NCBI RefSeq assembly: GCF_038024095.1
Contig: NZ_CP150668.1
Span: 1,364,001-1,428,000, forward strand
Direction: 5' to 3'
Length of the DNA stretch: 64,000 nt
From: Polaribacter tangerinus
GTDB taxonomy: Bacteria; Bacteroidota; Bacteroidia; Flavobacteriales; Flavobacteriaceae
Positions 20,298-29,133 of this stretch are shown piece by piece; the first letter of the stretch is position 1; the number at the start of each line of letters is the position of its first letter. The notes under the pieces are model-generated. The model worked only from the letters and a program-made list of their open reading frames with translations. It was not told the DNA's origin and searched no databases. The translations under genes and the position numbers were made by a program.

Positions 20298-20315
20298 AAT
20301 AATAGTTTTTTTTTA

Positions 20316-20323
20316 CAAAACTA
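20316..20323 (-). promoter_or_regulatory. -7 box for the FN3-like lipoprotein gene
   Basis: TAGTTTTG on the minus strand, 18 nt upstream of the ATG at 20297. Confidence 0.5.
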
Positions 20324-20408
20324 CTATTTTATTTCAAAAAACACATATGAAAAAGTCTGAATCTAAAAGGTGAAAAACACCTAATCTACAATATACAACT
20401 ACTAATTA

Positions 20409-21245
20409 TTAACCCAAACCAACATCTAAGCACATCATTACTATAAAACCTCCAATAAAACCTAATGTTGCAATGTCTGTGTATTTATCTCTTTGTGTTT
20501 CTGGAATAACTTCTTCTACTACCACAAAAATCATAGCGCCTGCTGCAAACGCAAGTGCATAAGGTAAAATTGGGGTAAAAAACGATACTGCTAAAGCCCC
20601 TAAAACTGCTGCTACAGGTTCTACAATTGCAGATAATTGTCCGTACCAAAAACTCTTAAACCTACTAACACCTTGTCTTCTTAAAGGCATTGCTACTGCA
20701 AAACCCTCTGGAAAATTCTGAATACCAATACCAATTGCTAAAGAAATTGCTGCTACAATCATTTCGGTTTGCTCTACGCCTACTAGTGTAGAAGCAGCCC
20801 CAAAAAGCACCCCAACTGCCAATCCTTCTGGAATATTATGTAAAGTAATTGCTAAAACCAATAACGTGGTTTTATGCCATGCTGTTTGAACTCCCTCTAC
20901 TTCACTTTCTTTAAAATTGATATGTAAATGTGGTAGAATTTTATCCAATCCGAATAAAGACAATGCTCCTAAAGCAAAACCAATAGCAGCCGGAATTACT
21001 TTGATAAACCCTTCTCCAGGACTGTTTTCTATTGCTGGAGATAATAAACTCCAAAAACTTGCTGCAACCATTACACCTCCAGTAAAACCTAGCATACCGT
21101 CTAAAACTGCTCTATTAGCCTTTTTGAAAAAAAACACTAAAGCGGCGCCTGCCGCAGTTAAACCCCAGGTAAAAAGTGATGCAAATAGAGCCGCCCAAAT
21201 AGGGTATTCTTTTGCAAATTCTACTAATTGATTAAATGTACTCAT
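20409..21245 (-). CDS. ZIP family divalent metal transporter
   Basis: A 278-residue membrane protein with eight predicted helices and the two ZIP metal-site motifs, HNIPEGLAVGV in helix 4 and NFPEGFAVAMP in helix 5. A cytoplasmic metal-binding segment PHLHINFKESE lies between helices 3 and 4. The family imports Zn, Fe or Mn. Its start overlaps the stop of the MntR-like repressor gene by 4 nt, so it is probably controlled by that regulator. Exact metal not determinable; Mn or Fe is suggested by the regulator family. Confidence 0.92.
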   Translation of the reverse strand: MSTFNQLVEFAKEYPIWAALFASLFTWGLTAAGAALVFFFKKANRAVLDGMLGFTGGVMVAASFWSLLSPAIENSPGEGFIKVIPAAIGFALGALSLFGLDKILPHLHINFKESEVEGVQTAWHKTTLLVLAITLHNIPEGLAVGVLFGAASTLVGVEQTEMIVAAISLAIGIGIQNFPEGFAVAMPLRRQGVSRFKSFWYGQLSAIVEPVAAVLGALAVSFFTPILPYALAFAAGAMIFVVVEEVIPETQRDKYTDIATLGFIGGFIVMMCLDVGLG

Positions 21246-21898
21246 GCTTTTTTAATGTATAAATTATTAGCAATTTTATGTGAAATCGTTAATTTTTTTT
21301 CTCCTACTAAAATGATTAATGAAGCATCGAAATCTTCTTTTTCTATAACAGTTATTTTTTTGCCTAAAGTAATGCCCTTTTTGTCTAAAAACTGTAAAAA
21401 TTCAGACGAAGAATCATTGACTCCAACACAAACTCCATGTTCATTGCTGGTTAAAGTAGATAATAAACTTTTGTCTATAGTATTTAAATTACCCTCTTTA
21501 TCTGGTATAGGATCTCCATGAGGATCGTGTGTTGGAAATCCTAAAAATTGATCTAATTGATTGATTAATTTCTGTGATTTAATATGTTCTAGCTGCTCTG
21601 CAACATCATGCACCTCATCCCAAGAGAAGTTTAATTTATCTACTAAAAACACTTCCCATAAACGATGTTTTCTTACAATATTAGCGGCAGTTTTCTTACC
21701 TAGCTCGGTAAGTACTACACCTTTGTACTTTTTATAATTTAACACTTGTTTATCCGATAGCTTTTTTATCATATCTGAAACCGAAGAGGCTTTTGTGGCT
21801 AGTTTCTCTGCAATAGCATTGGTACTTATTCCTTTATTAGTCTCGTGTTCTAAATGATAAATTGTCTTTAAATAATTCTCTTCTGAGAGTGTAAACAT
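21242..21898 (-). CDS. DtxR/MntR-family metal-dependent repressor
   Basis: A 218-residue regulator. The winged HTH is MFTLSEENYLKTIYHLEHE... STNAIAEKLATKASSVSDMIKKL; the metal-binding/dimerisation helices are KKTAANIVRKHRLWEVFLVDKL, EVHDVAEQLEHI and DPHGDPIPD; a C-terminal FeoA/SH3-like domain covers about 140-218. Co-transcribed with the ZIP gene and divergent from a TonB receptor. The intergenic palindrome at 21939-21980 is the obvious operator, implying joint metal-responsive control of both directions. Confidence 0.92.
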   Translation of the reverse strand: MFTLSEENYLKTIYHLEHETNKGISTNAIAEKLATKASSVSDMIKKLSDKQVLNYKKYKGVVLTELGKKTAANIVRKHRLWEVFLVDKLNFSWDEVHDVAEQLEHIKSQKLINQLDQFLGFPTHDPHGDPIPDKEGNLNTIDKSLLSTLTSNEHGVCVGVNDSSSEFLQFLDKKGITLGKKITVIEKEDFDASLIILVGEKKLTISHKIANNLYIKKA

Positions 21899-21917
21899 AC
21901 CCTAATATTTAGTCTTA

Positions 21918-21925
21918 CAAATATA
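21918..21925 (-). promoter_or_regulatory. -7 box for the mntR-like/ZIP operon
   Basis: TATATTTG on the minus strand, 19 nt from the ATG at 21898. The palindrome 21939-21980 covers its -33 region. Confidence 0.7.
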
Positions 21926-21938
21926 TACTATTTATTTT

Positions 21939-21980
21939 TATAAAACATATTTTTAGACAAGTCTAAAAATATGTTTTATA
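21939..21980. promoter_or_regulatory. Perfect 20-bp inverted repeat, probable MntR/DtxR-type operator
   Basis: The left arm (21939-21958) and right arm (21961-21980) are perfectly complementary around a 2-bp AA centre; the core reads TTTTTAGACAAGTCTAAAAA. It overlaps the -7 box of the rightward promoter and lies over the -33 region of the leftward promoter, so a bound repressor would block both. The binding protein is inferred to be the adjacent DtxR-family regulator. Confidence 0.8.
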
Positions 21981-21984
21981 TTTG
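21977..21984 (+). promoter_or_regulatory. -7 box for the TonB receptor gene, inside the operator
   Basis: TATATTTG; its first four bases are the last bases of the palindrome's right arm. The leader to the ATG at 22011 is about 20 nt. Confidence 0.7.
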
Positions 21985-22010
21985 CAAAAAAGTATTATCA
22001 ACTAATGTAA

Positions 22011-24245
22011 ATGTTCAAAAAAACGATTCTTCTTTTGTTTGTTGTTACTAGTGTTTTTAGTCAAAACAATAGTATTTCTGGTACATTAACTGCCAACAAT
22101 ACAGTACTTCCTTTTGCTAATGTATATTTTAAAAATACACGTGTTGGAACAACAACAGACCAAAACGGATTTTATCAACTGAAAAATATCCCTCCTGGAA
22201 AATACACGTTAGTATTTAGTAGTATTGGTTTTAAAAAACTTGCTTTTGATATTACTATTGTAGCTAATGAACAAATAACAAAAAATGCTGATTTAAAAGG
22301 ACAAGATTCTTTAAAAGAGATCGTAATTACTGGAACTCTAAGACCTGTTTCAAAAACAGACAGTCCTGTACCTGTAGAGGTTTACAGTAAAACTTTTTTT
22401 AAAAAAAACCCTACACCATCTATTTTCGAATCATTACAAAATATAAATGGAGTTCGCCCACAATTAAACTGTAATATTTGCAACACTGGTGATATTCATA
22501 TAAACGGATTGGAAGGACCTTATACTTTTGTTTTAATAGACGGAATGCCCATTGTTAGTGGTCTTTCTACTGTGTATGGCCTTACGGGAATTCCGCAAGC
22601 ATTAATAGAACGTGTAGAAATTGTTAAAGGACCTGCATCTACTTTGTATGGTTCTGAAGCTGTGGGAGGTATCATTAATATTATCACCAAAAAAACAACA
22701 AACGCCCCGATAATTTCTACAGATAATATGATAAGTTCTTGGAGTGAAACGAATACAGATGTAAGTCTTAGATATAACGTTTCTAAGAAAGTAAATGCCC
22801 TTTTAGGCATCAACTATTTTAGGTATCAGAATAGCATCGATAATAATCATGATAATTTTACCGATGTAACGCTACAGCAAAGAATTTCTATTTTTCATAA
22901 AATGAATTTCCAACGAAAAAGCAAGAAACTATTTTCTATAGCTACCAGGTATGTATACGAAGACCGATGGGGTGGAGAAATGAATTGGGAAAAAAAATAC
23001 AGAGGAACAAATAGTGTATATGGAGAAAGTATTTACACGAATAGATGGGAAACTTTTGGTACCTACGAATTTCCATCAACAGAAAATATTAGGTTCCAAT
23101 TTAGTGCAAATGGCCATTATCAAGATTCTTTTTATGGAACTGTTAATTATGATGCAAAACAACTAATAGGTTTTGGTCAATTGGTGTACAACAAACAAAT
23201 TGGCAATAAACATAACATCTTATTCGGTGTAGCCTATAGATATACTTTTTATGATGATAGTACTTTTGCAACAGCTAAAAAAAATGGTATTACCAACAAC
23301 CCGTCTGTAGTTCACTTACCAGGAATTTTTATACAAGATGAAATTGCTATAAATAAACAACATACACTTTTGTTGGGTGGTAGATGGGACTATAATAGCA
23401 TACATGGCACAATTGTATCGCCTAGAATAAACTACAAGTGGAACTCTAAAGATAACAAAAATATTGTACGCCTAAGTGTAGGAAATGGTTTTCGAGTTGC
23501 CAATGTTTTTACAGAAGATCATGCGGCTTTAACAGGAGCAAGAACAGTAGAATTTGATGGTAAATTAGCACCTGAAACTTCATGGAACACAAACCTAAAC
23601 TACGTAAAAAAGGTAACTACAGAAAACGTGTTTATAAATATAGATGCCAGCGCATTTTACACACATTTTAGCAATAGAATTTTACCAGATTATGAAACAG
23701 ACACAAATAAAATAATCTACGCAAACCTAAAGGGATACTCCGTTTCTAAAGGTATTTCTTTACAAACAGACCTTACATTTACCAACGGTTTAAATATAAA
23801 CGCAGGGGCTACATTAATGGATGTTTCTATTACCGAAAACAACCAAAAGATTCGACAAATATTAACAGAACGTTTTAGTGGAGTGTGGTCTATTTCATAT
23901 CGGTTAAATAATAATATAACCATCGATTATACCGGCAATTTATATGGCCCGATGCGATTACCTTTATTGGGTGAAAAAGATGTTAGAAAAGAATTTTCGC
24001 CTTGGTTTAGCATTCAAAATATTCAGGTATCAAAAAAATTTTCAAACAGTTGGGAACTATATGGCGGTATCAAAAACATTTTAAATTATACGCCTCCTGA
24101 CAATAGTATTAATAGCGCCAACAACCCATTTGATATAGGTGTAGATACTACAAAAAATCCTGAACTTGCCTTCGACCCAACTTATATGTTTGCTTCTAAC
24201 CAAGGTATTAGAATGTTTTTAGGATTGCGTTACACATTATTTTAA
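22011..24245 (+). CDS. TonB-dependent outer-membrane receptor, probably metal uptake
   Basis: A 744-residue receptor: signal peptide (FLLFVVTSVFSQ-like), an N-terminal carboxypeptidase-regulatory-like domain (about 20-105), a plug with IHINGLEGPYTFVLIDGMP and VKGPASTLYGSEAVGGIINI, and a barrel ending in the aromatic LRYTLF. The plug holds a Cys pair in NCNICNTGDIH, which could bind a metal or form a disulfide. Position across the metal-repressor operator suggests import of a chelated metal. The thioredoxin-like gene starts 4 bp downstream. Confidence 0.92.
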   Translation: MFKKTILLLFVVTSVFSQNNSISGTLTANNTVLPFANVYFKNTRVGTTTDQNGFYQLKNIPPGKYTLVFSSIGFKKLAFDITIVANEQITKNADLKGQDSLKEIVITGTLRPVSKTDSPVPVEVYSKTFFKKNPTPSIFESLQNINGVRPQLNCNICNTGDIHINGLEGPYTFVLIDGMPIVSGLSTVYGLTGIPQALIERVEIVKGPASTLYGSEAVGGIINIITKKTTNAPIISTDNMISSWSETNTDVSLRYNVSKKVNALLGINYFRYQNSIDNNHDNFTDVTLQQRISIFHKMNFQRKSKKLFSIATRYVYEDRWGGEMNWEKKYRGTNSVYGESIYTNRWETFGTYEFPSTENIRFQFSANGHYQDSFYGTVNYDAKQLIGFGQLVYNKQIGNKHNILFGVAYRYTFYDDSTFATAKKNGITNNPSVVHLPGIFIQDEIAINKQHTLLLGGRWDYNSIHGTIVSPRINYKWNSKDNKNIVRLSVGNGFRVANVFTEDHAALTGARTVEFDGKLAPETSWNTNLNYVKKVTTENVFINIDASAFYTHFSNRILPDYETDTNKIIYANLKGYSVSKGISLQTDLTFTNGLNINAGATLMDVSITENNQKIRQILTERFSGVWSISYRLNNNITIDYTGNLYGPMRLPLLGEKDVRKEFSPWFSIQNIQVSKKFSNSWELYGGIKNILNYTPPDNSINSANNPFDIGVDTTKNPELAFDPTYMFASNQGIRMFLGLRYTLF

Positions 24246-24249
24246 AGGA

Positions 24250-24732
24250 ATGAAAAAAGCTATTTATATACTATTTCTATTGTCGTGGTTAAATAACTAC
24301 AGTCAATCTGAATCGCCTCAACTTAAAATTCATACTTTTTCTGAACTTGAACAAAAATATAAAATGCAACAAAAACCAGTCATTATTTTTGTTTACACAG
24401 ATTGGTGCAAAGTATGCTTTGCGATGAAAAATACCACTTTAAAAAACAAGAAGTTAGTATCACTTTTAAACAATCAGTTTTACTTTAGCATGCTTAATGG
24501 TGAGTCTAAAAAAAATATCACTTTTTTAAATAAAAAATATACATACATTGCCACTGGAGATAATACTGGTATTCATGAACTAGCAAATGAACTGGCAGCT
24601 AAAAACCGAATAATTGCCTATCCAACCACCATTTTTTTAAATAAAAGATTAGAAATAGAAACACAAATAGTTGGATTTTCAAAATCGAAAAAAATGATAC
24701 AAATGCTTAAAAAAATGCTCCTTTTAAATTAA
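24250..24732 (+). CDS. Exported thioredoxin-like protein
   Basis: A 160-residue protein with signal peptide (LNNYSQ), a thioredoxin fold with the redox motif DWCKVC (Cys53/Cys56) and a cis-Pro loop AYPTTIFL near the C-terminus. It is coupled to the TonB receptor gene 4 bp upstream. It may reduce the receptor's plug cysteines or a released metal ion in the periplasm, which is inference. Confidence 0.85.
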   Translation: MKKAIYILFLLSWLNNYSQSESPQLKIHTFSELEQKYKMQQKPVIIFVYTDWCKVCFAMKNTTLKNKKLVSLLNNQFYFSMLNGESKKNITFLNKKYTYIATGDNTGIHELANELAAKNRIIAYPTTIFLNKRLEIETQIVGFSKSKKMIQMLKKMLLLN

Positions 24733-24814
24733 ATAATTACTACCAAAAACAAATAGATATTACCACAACTATAAGAAAATAAAATTGTTGATGGGTTTTT
24801 ATTGATATACGTGT

Positions 24815-24822
24815 TACATTTG
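24815..24822 (+). promoter_or_regulatory. -7 box for mfd
   Basis: TACATTTG, 17 nt before the TTG start at 24840. Confidence 0.55.
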
Positions 24823-24839
24823 CATAAAATTTTAGTAGC

Positions 24840-27800
24840 TTGAGCAAGCAGAACATTGTAAATTATTACCAAAAATCTGCCTTAATATCGCAGATAAACA
24901 CACAACTTAAAACAGAAAAAAACCATTTTCAACTATCGAATTTGGTAGGTTCTTCTTTATCTTTTGTTATTTCAGAGAGCTTTAAAAACACTAACAAACC
25001 CTATCTTTTAATTTTTAATGACAAAGAAGAAGCTGCCTATTATTTAAACGATTTAGAACAGCTTTTAGGAGATAAAAATGTACTTTTTTATCCGGGTTCA
25101 TATCGTAGACCATACCAAATAGATGAAACAGACAATGCCAATGTTTTACTTCGTTCGGAGGTTTTAAATAGAATAAACTCTCGAAAAAAGCCAGCTATAA
25201 TTGTAACCTATCCAACGGCTCTCTTTGAAAAAGTAGTTACAAAAAAAGAACTAGAAAAAAATACCTTAAAAATAACTGTTGGAGAAAACGTTTCATTAGA
25301 CTTTGTAAATGAAGTATTGTTCGAATATAAATTTAAACGCGTAGATTTTGTAACAGAGCCTGGCGATTTTTCTGTTCGTGGTGGAATTATAGATGTCTTT
25401 TCTTTTTCTAATGATGAACCCTATAGAATAGAGTTTTTTGGAGACGAAATAGAAAGTATTCGTTCTTTTGATGTAGAAACACAACTCTCTAAAGAAAAAC
25501 TAAAAAAAATTGCAATTATGCCAAATGTCGAGAACAAGGCATTGCAAGAAAATAGAGAAAGTTTTCTTAAATATATTGCAAGTGATACGGTAATTTTTAC
25601 CAAAAATATTGCTGTTTTAGAAGGAAATCTCAATAAATTTTTTGACAAAGCATTAGATGCATACAACAACTTATCAAAAGAAATAAAACACGCAACACCA
25701 GAAGAGCTATTCTGTAACGGTAGCTTCATACTCGAAGAAATGAAGCATTTCTCTGTGGTTTATTTTGGTAATCATTCAACAAAAAACAGCCCCAATACAA
25801 GTACCGATATTGTTTTTAATACCTTACCACAGCCCTCTTTTAATAAACAATTTAGCTTACTTATAAATAATTTAGACGAATACCACAAAGCAGGTTTTAC
25901 AAACTACATTTTTTGCTCGAATGAACAGCAAGCAAAAAGATTTCATGATATTTTTGACGATGCAGAAACTACTGTACACTACGAAACAGTAGTTTTTCCA
26001 TTATACCAAGGTTTTGTAGATGTAAATAATAAATTGGTTTGTTATACAGATCATCAGATTTTTGAAAGATATTATAAATTTCGACTCAAAAATGGATATG
26101 CTAAAAAACAAGCCATAACTTTACAAGAGTTAAATAAATTAGAAATTGGTGATTATGTAACGCACATGGATCACGGTATTGGAAAATTTGGTGGTTTACA
26201 AAAAATTGATGTTCAAGGAAAAAAACAAGAAGCTATAAAATTAGTATACGGAGAACGAGATATTTTATATGTAAGCATACACTCGCTACATAAAATATCT
26301 AAGTTTAATGGCAAAGATGGAAAAGCTCCCAAAATATACAAATTAGGCTCTGGCGCTTGGAAAAAAATTAAACAAAAAACAAAAGCAAGAGTTAAACATA
26401 TAGCTTTTAATCTAATTCAACTATACGCCAAAAGAAAACTGCAAAAGGGAGTCGCTTTTGGTCCAGACACCCATATACAACACGAGTTAGAAGGTAGTTT
26501 TATGTATGAAGATACACCCGATCAATTTACCGCTACACAAGAAGTAAAAAAGGATATGGAAAAAGACCAACCTATGGACAGATTGGTATGTGGCGATGTA
26601 GGTTTTGGGAAAACAGAAGTTGCCGTAAGAGCCGCATTTAAGGCAGTAGACAATGGCAAACAAGTTGCTATTTTAGTACCTACAACCATTTTAGCTTTTC
26701 AACATTACAAAACATTTTCCGAACGCTTAAAAGACTTTCCTATAAGAATAGATTATTTAAATAGGTTTAGAACAGTCAAACAAAAAGCTGCTGCTATAGA
26801 AGGTGTTAATTCGGGTGCTGTAGATATTATTATTGGAACTCATCAACTCACCAATAAAAAAATTCAGTTTAAAGATTTAGGGCTGTTAATTATTGATGAA
26901 GAACAAAAGTTTGGTGTTGCAGTAAAAGATAAGTTAAAAACGTTAAAAGAAAATGTAGATACTTTAACGCTAACTGCCACCCCAATTCCTAGAACTTTAC
27001 AATTTAGCTTAATGGCTGCTAGAGATTTATCTGTAATAAAAACACCTCCACCAAACAGACATCCTATAGAAAGTAATGTAATTCGTTTTTCGGAAGAGGT
27101 AATTAGAGATGCCATTTCTTATGAAATTTCTAGAGGCGGACAAGTATTTTTTATTCATAATAGAATAGAAAACATTAAAGAGGTTGCAGGTTTACTACAA
27201 AGATTAGTGCCAAATGCAAAAATTGGCGTTGGTCACGGACAAATGGAAGGTAAAAAGCTAGAAGATTTAATGCTTGGCTTTATGAATAATGATTTTGATG
27301 TTTTGGTTTCTACAACAATTATAGAAAGCGGTTTAGATGTACCAAATGCAAATACTATTTTTATAAATAATGCCAATAATTTTGGGCTTTCAGACTTGCA
27401 TCAAATGAGAGGTAGAGTAGGACGTTCCAACAAAAAAGCATTTTGCTATTTTATTACACCACCTTATCATATGATGACAGATGATGCCAGAAAAAGAATA
27501 GAAGCTTTGGTATTATTTTCTGATTTAGGAAGTGGTATAAATATTGCCATGAAAGATTTAGAAATTCGTGGTGCTGGAGATTTATTGGGTGGCGAACAAA
27601 GTGGTTTTATAAATGATATTGGTTTTGATACTTATCAGAAAATATTACAAGAAGCAATAGAAGAATTAAAAGAAAATGAATTTGCAGATTTGTACCCAAC
27701 AGATACTTCTAAACCAAAAGAATATGTTAAAGAAGTACAAATAGATACCGATTTCGAAATTCTCTTTCCAGACGATTATGTAAATTCAGTTACCGAACGC

Positions 27801-28184
27801 CTTAGTTTATACAACAAACTGTCTGACATAGAAACCGAAGAAGCACTTCAAAAATTTGAATTAGAAATAATAGATAGATTTGGAGCTATACCTACACAAG
27901 TAGAAGATTTATTAAACTCGGTACGTATAAAATGGTTAGCAAAAAAACTTGGCCTAGAAAAAATTATTCTAAAACAAAAAAGAATGATTGGCTACTTTGT
28001 ATCTGATCAGCAAAGTAATTTTTATCAAACTACTGCTTTTACTAATATGCTAAAACATGTACAAGAGAATGGCAAAAGTTGTGTAATGAAAGAAAAAGAA
28101 ACCAAAAAAGGACTTCGACTATTGGTAACATTTATTAAAATAGATAGTGTAAAAAAAGCCCTAGAAACACTGCAGAGAATTTAA
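24840..28184 (+). CDS. mfd: Transcription-repair coupling factor
   Basis: A 1114-residue Mfd. In order: a UvrB-homology module (about 20-330, RVDFVTEPGDFSVRGGIIDVF), an RNA-polymerase interaction domain (LEIGDYVTHMDHGIGKFGG), a RecG-like translocase with Walker A CGDVGFGKTEVA, DEEQ motif IIDEEQKFGV, TATPIPRTLQ and GRVGRSNKKAFC, and a C-terminal TRCF domain. It displaces stalled RNA polymerase and recruits UvrA. The start is TTG at 24840. Confidence 0.98.
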   Translation: MSKQNIVNYYQKSALISQINTQLKTEKNHFQLSNLVGSSLSFVISESFKNTNKPYLLIFNDKEEAAYYLNDLEQLLGDKNVLFYPGSYRRPYQIDETDNANVLLRSEVLNRINSRKKPAIIVTYPTALFEKVVTKKELEKNTLKITVGENVSLDFVNEVLFEYKFKRVDFVTEPGDFSVRGGIIDVFSFSNDEPYRIEFFGDEIESIRSFDVETQLSKEKLKKIAIMPNVENKALQENRESFLKYIASDTVIFTKNIAVLEGNLNKFFDKALDAYNNLSKEIKHATPEELFCNGSFILEEMKHFSVVYFGNHSTKNSPNTSTDIVFNTLPQPSFNKQFSLLINNLDEYHKAGFTNYIFCSNEQQAKRFHDIFDDAETTVHYETVVFPLYQGFVDVNNKLVCYTDHQIFERYYKFRLKNGYAKKQAITLQELNKLEIGDYVTHMDHGIGKFGGLQKIDVQGKKQEAIKLVYGERDILYVSIHSLHKISKFNGKDGKAPKIYKLGSGAWKKIKQKTKARVKHIAFNLIQLYAKRKLQKGVAFGPDTHIQHELEGSFMYEDTPDQFTATQEVKKDMEKDQPMDRLVCGDVGFGKTEVAVRAAFKAVDNGKQVAILVPTTILAFQHYKTFSERLKDFPIRIDYLNRFRTVKQKAAAIEGVNSGAVDIIIGTHQLTNKKIQFKDLGLLIIDEEQKFGVAVKDKLKTLKENVDTLTLTATPIPRTLQFSLMAARDLSVIKTPPPNRHPIESNVIRFSEEVIRDAISYEISRGGQVFFIHNRIENIKEVAGLLQRLVPNAKIGVGHGQMEGKKLEDLMLGFMNNDFDVLVSTTIIESGLDVPNANTIFINNANNFGLSDLHQMRGRVGRSNKKAFCYFITPPYHMMTDDARKRIEALVLFSDLGSGINIAMKDLEIRGAGDLLGGEQSGFINDIGFDTYQKILQEAIEELKENEFADLYPTDTSKPKEYVKEVQIDTDFEILFPDDYVNSVTERLSLYNKLSDIETEEALQKFELEIIDRFGAIPTQVEDLLNSVRIKWLAKKLGLEKIILKQKRMIGYFVSDQQSNFYQTTAFTNMLKHVQENGKSCVMKEKETKKGLRLLVTFIKIDSVKKALETLQRI

Positions 28185-28260
28185 AAAATAACCGTCAATT
28201 TACTAGATTAAAAGTATCGTTTTTTTCTAAAACAGCTGATTTATAATATCACAAAAAAAC

Positions 28261-29121
28261 ATGGGAAATTTACACTTCAAAAATTTATCTCTATTACTAT
28301 TAGCAACGCTTTTTATTAGTACTTCTGGGGTTTTGGGCAAATACATAAACATGCCTGCAGAGGTAATTATATGGTTTCGTGGTTTTTTTGGAGCTCTTTT
28401 TATTTATGGTTTTTGTAAAATTAAAGGTACTAGTTTAAAGATTTCGTCTAAAAAAGATTTCTACTCTTTTATTGTAAGTGGTTTTTTCTTAGGCCTGCAC
28501 TGGGTAACTTACTTTTATGCCTTAAAACTGTCTAACGTAGCACTTGGTATGTTGTCTATGTATACTTTTCCGGTGATGACTGCCTTCCTAGAGCCCTTTT
28601 TTTCTAAACAAAAACTAAGTGGTATGCATATTTTACTTGGTATTTTGGTACTTGTCGGTGTTGCTATTTTAGTGCCTGAAATATCATTAGAAAATGAAGA
28701 AGCTAAAGGGATATTATTGGGTGTTTTTTCTGCTCTTTGTTACGCTTTGAGAAACTTAACCACAAAAAAGCATGTGCAAAAATATAACGGGAGTACATTA
28801 ATGCTGTATCAACTTATTATAGTTACACTTTTATTGATTCCGGTTTTATTGGTAGATGAAAATTTAGCAAATTTTAGTAATCAGTTTCCTTTACTAATTT
28901 TAATTGCTTTATTAACCACTGCAATTGGTCATACCATGATGGTAAATTCTCTGCAACATTTTACTGTAGCAACTGCTAGTATTATAAGCAGTGTACAACC
29001 TATATTCGGTATTATTATTGCCTTTATTTTTGTTAATGAAGTGCCAACTACAAATACCTACATTGGTGGAACTTTAATTTTAGCAACCGTAATAATAGAA
29101 AGTATTAGAAGTAAGAAATAA
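28261..29121 (+). CDS. EamA/DMT-superfamily permease
   Basis: A 286-residue protein with ten membrane helices in two EamA repeats (the first about 7-135, the second about 150-283; FSALCYALRNLTTKK marks the second repeat start). The family exports amino acids or related metabolites; the substrate is not readable. It converges with the kinase-like gene at 29134 over a 12-bp gap. Confidence 0.87.
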   Translation: MGNLHFKNLSLLLLATLFISTSGVLGKYINMPAEVIIWFRGFFGALFIYGFCKIKGTSLKISSKKDFYSFIVSGFFLGLHWVTYFYALKLSNVALGMLSMYTFPVMTAFLEPFFSKQKLSGMHILLGILVLVGVAILVPEISLENEEAKGILLGVFSALCYALRNLTTKKHVQKYNGSTLMLYQLIIVTLLLIPVLLVDENLANFSNQFPLLILIALLTTAIGHTMMVNSLQHFTVATASIISSVQPIFGIIIAFIFVNEVPTTNTYIGGTLILATVIIESIRSKK

Positions 29122-29133
29122 GCATTTAAAAAG

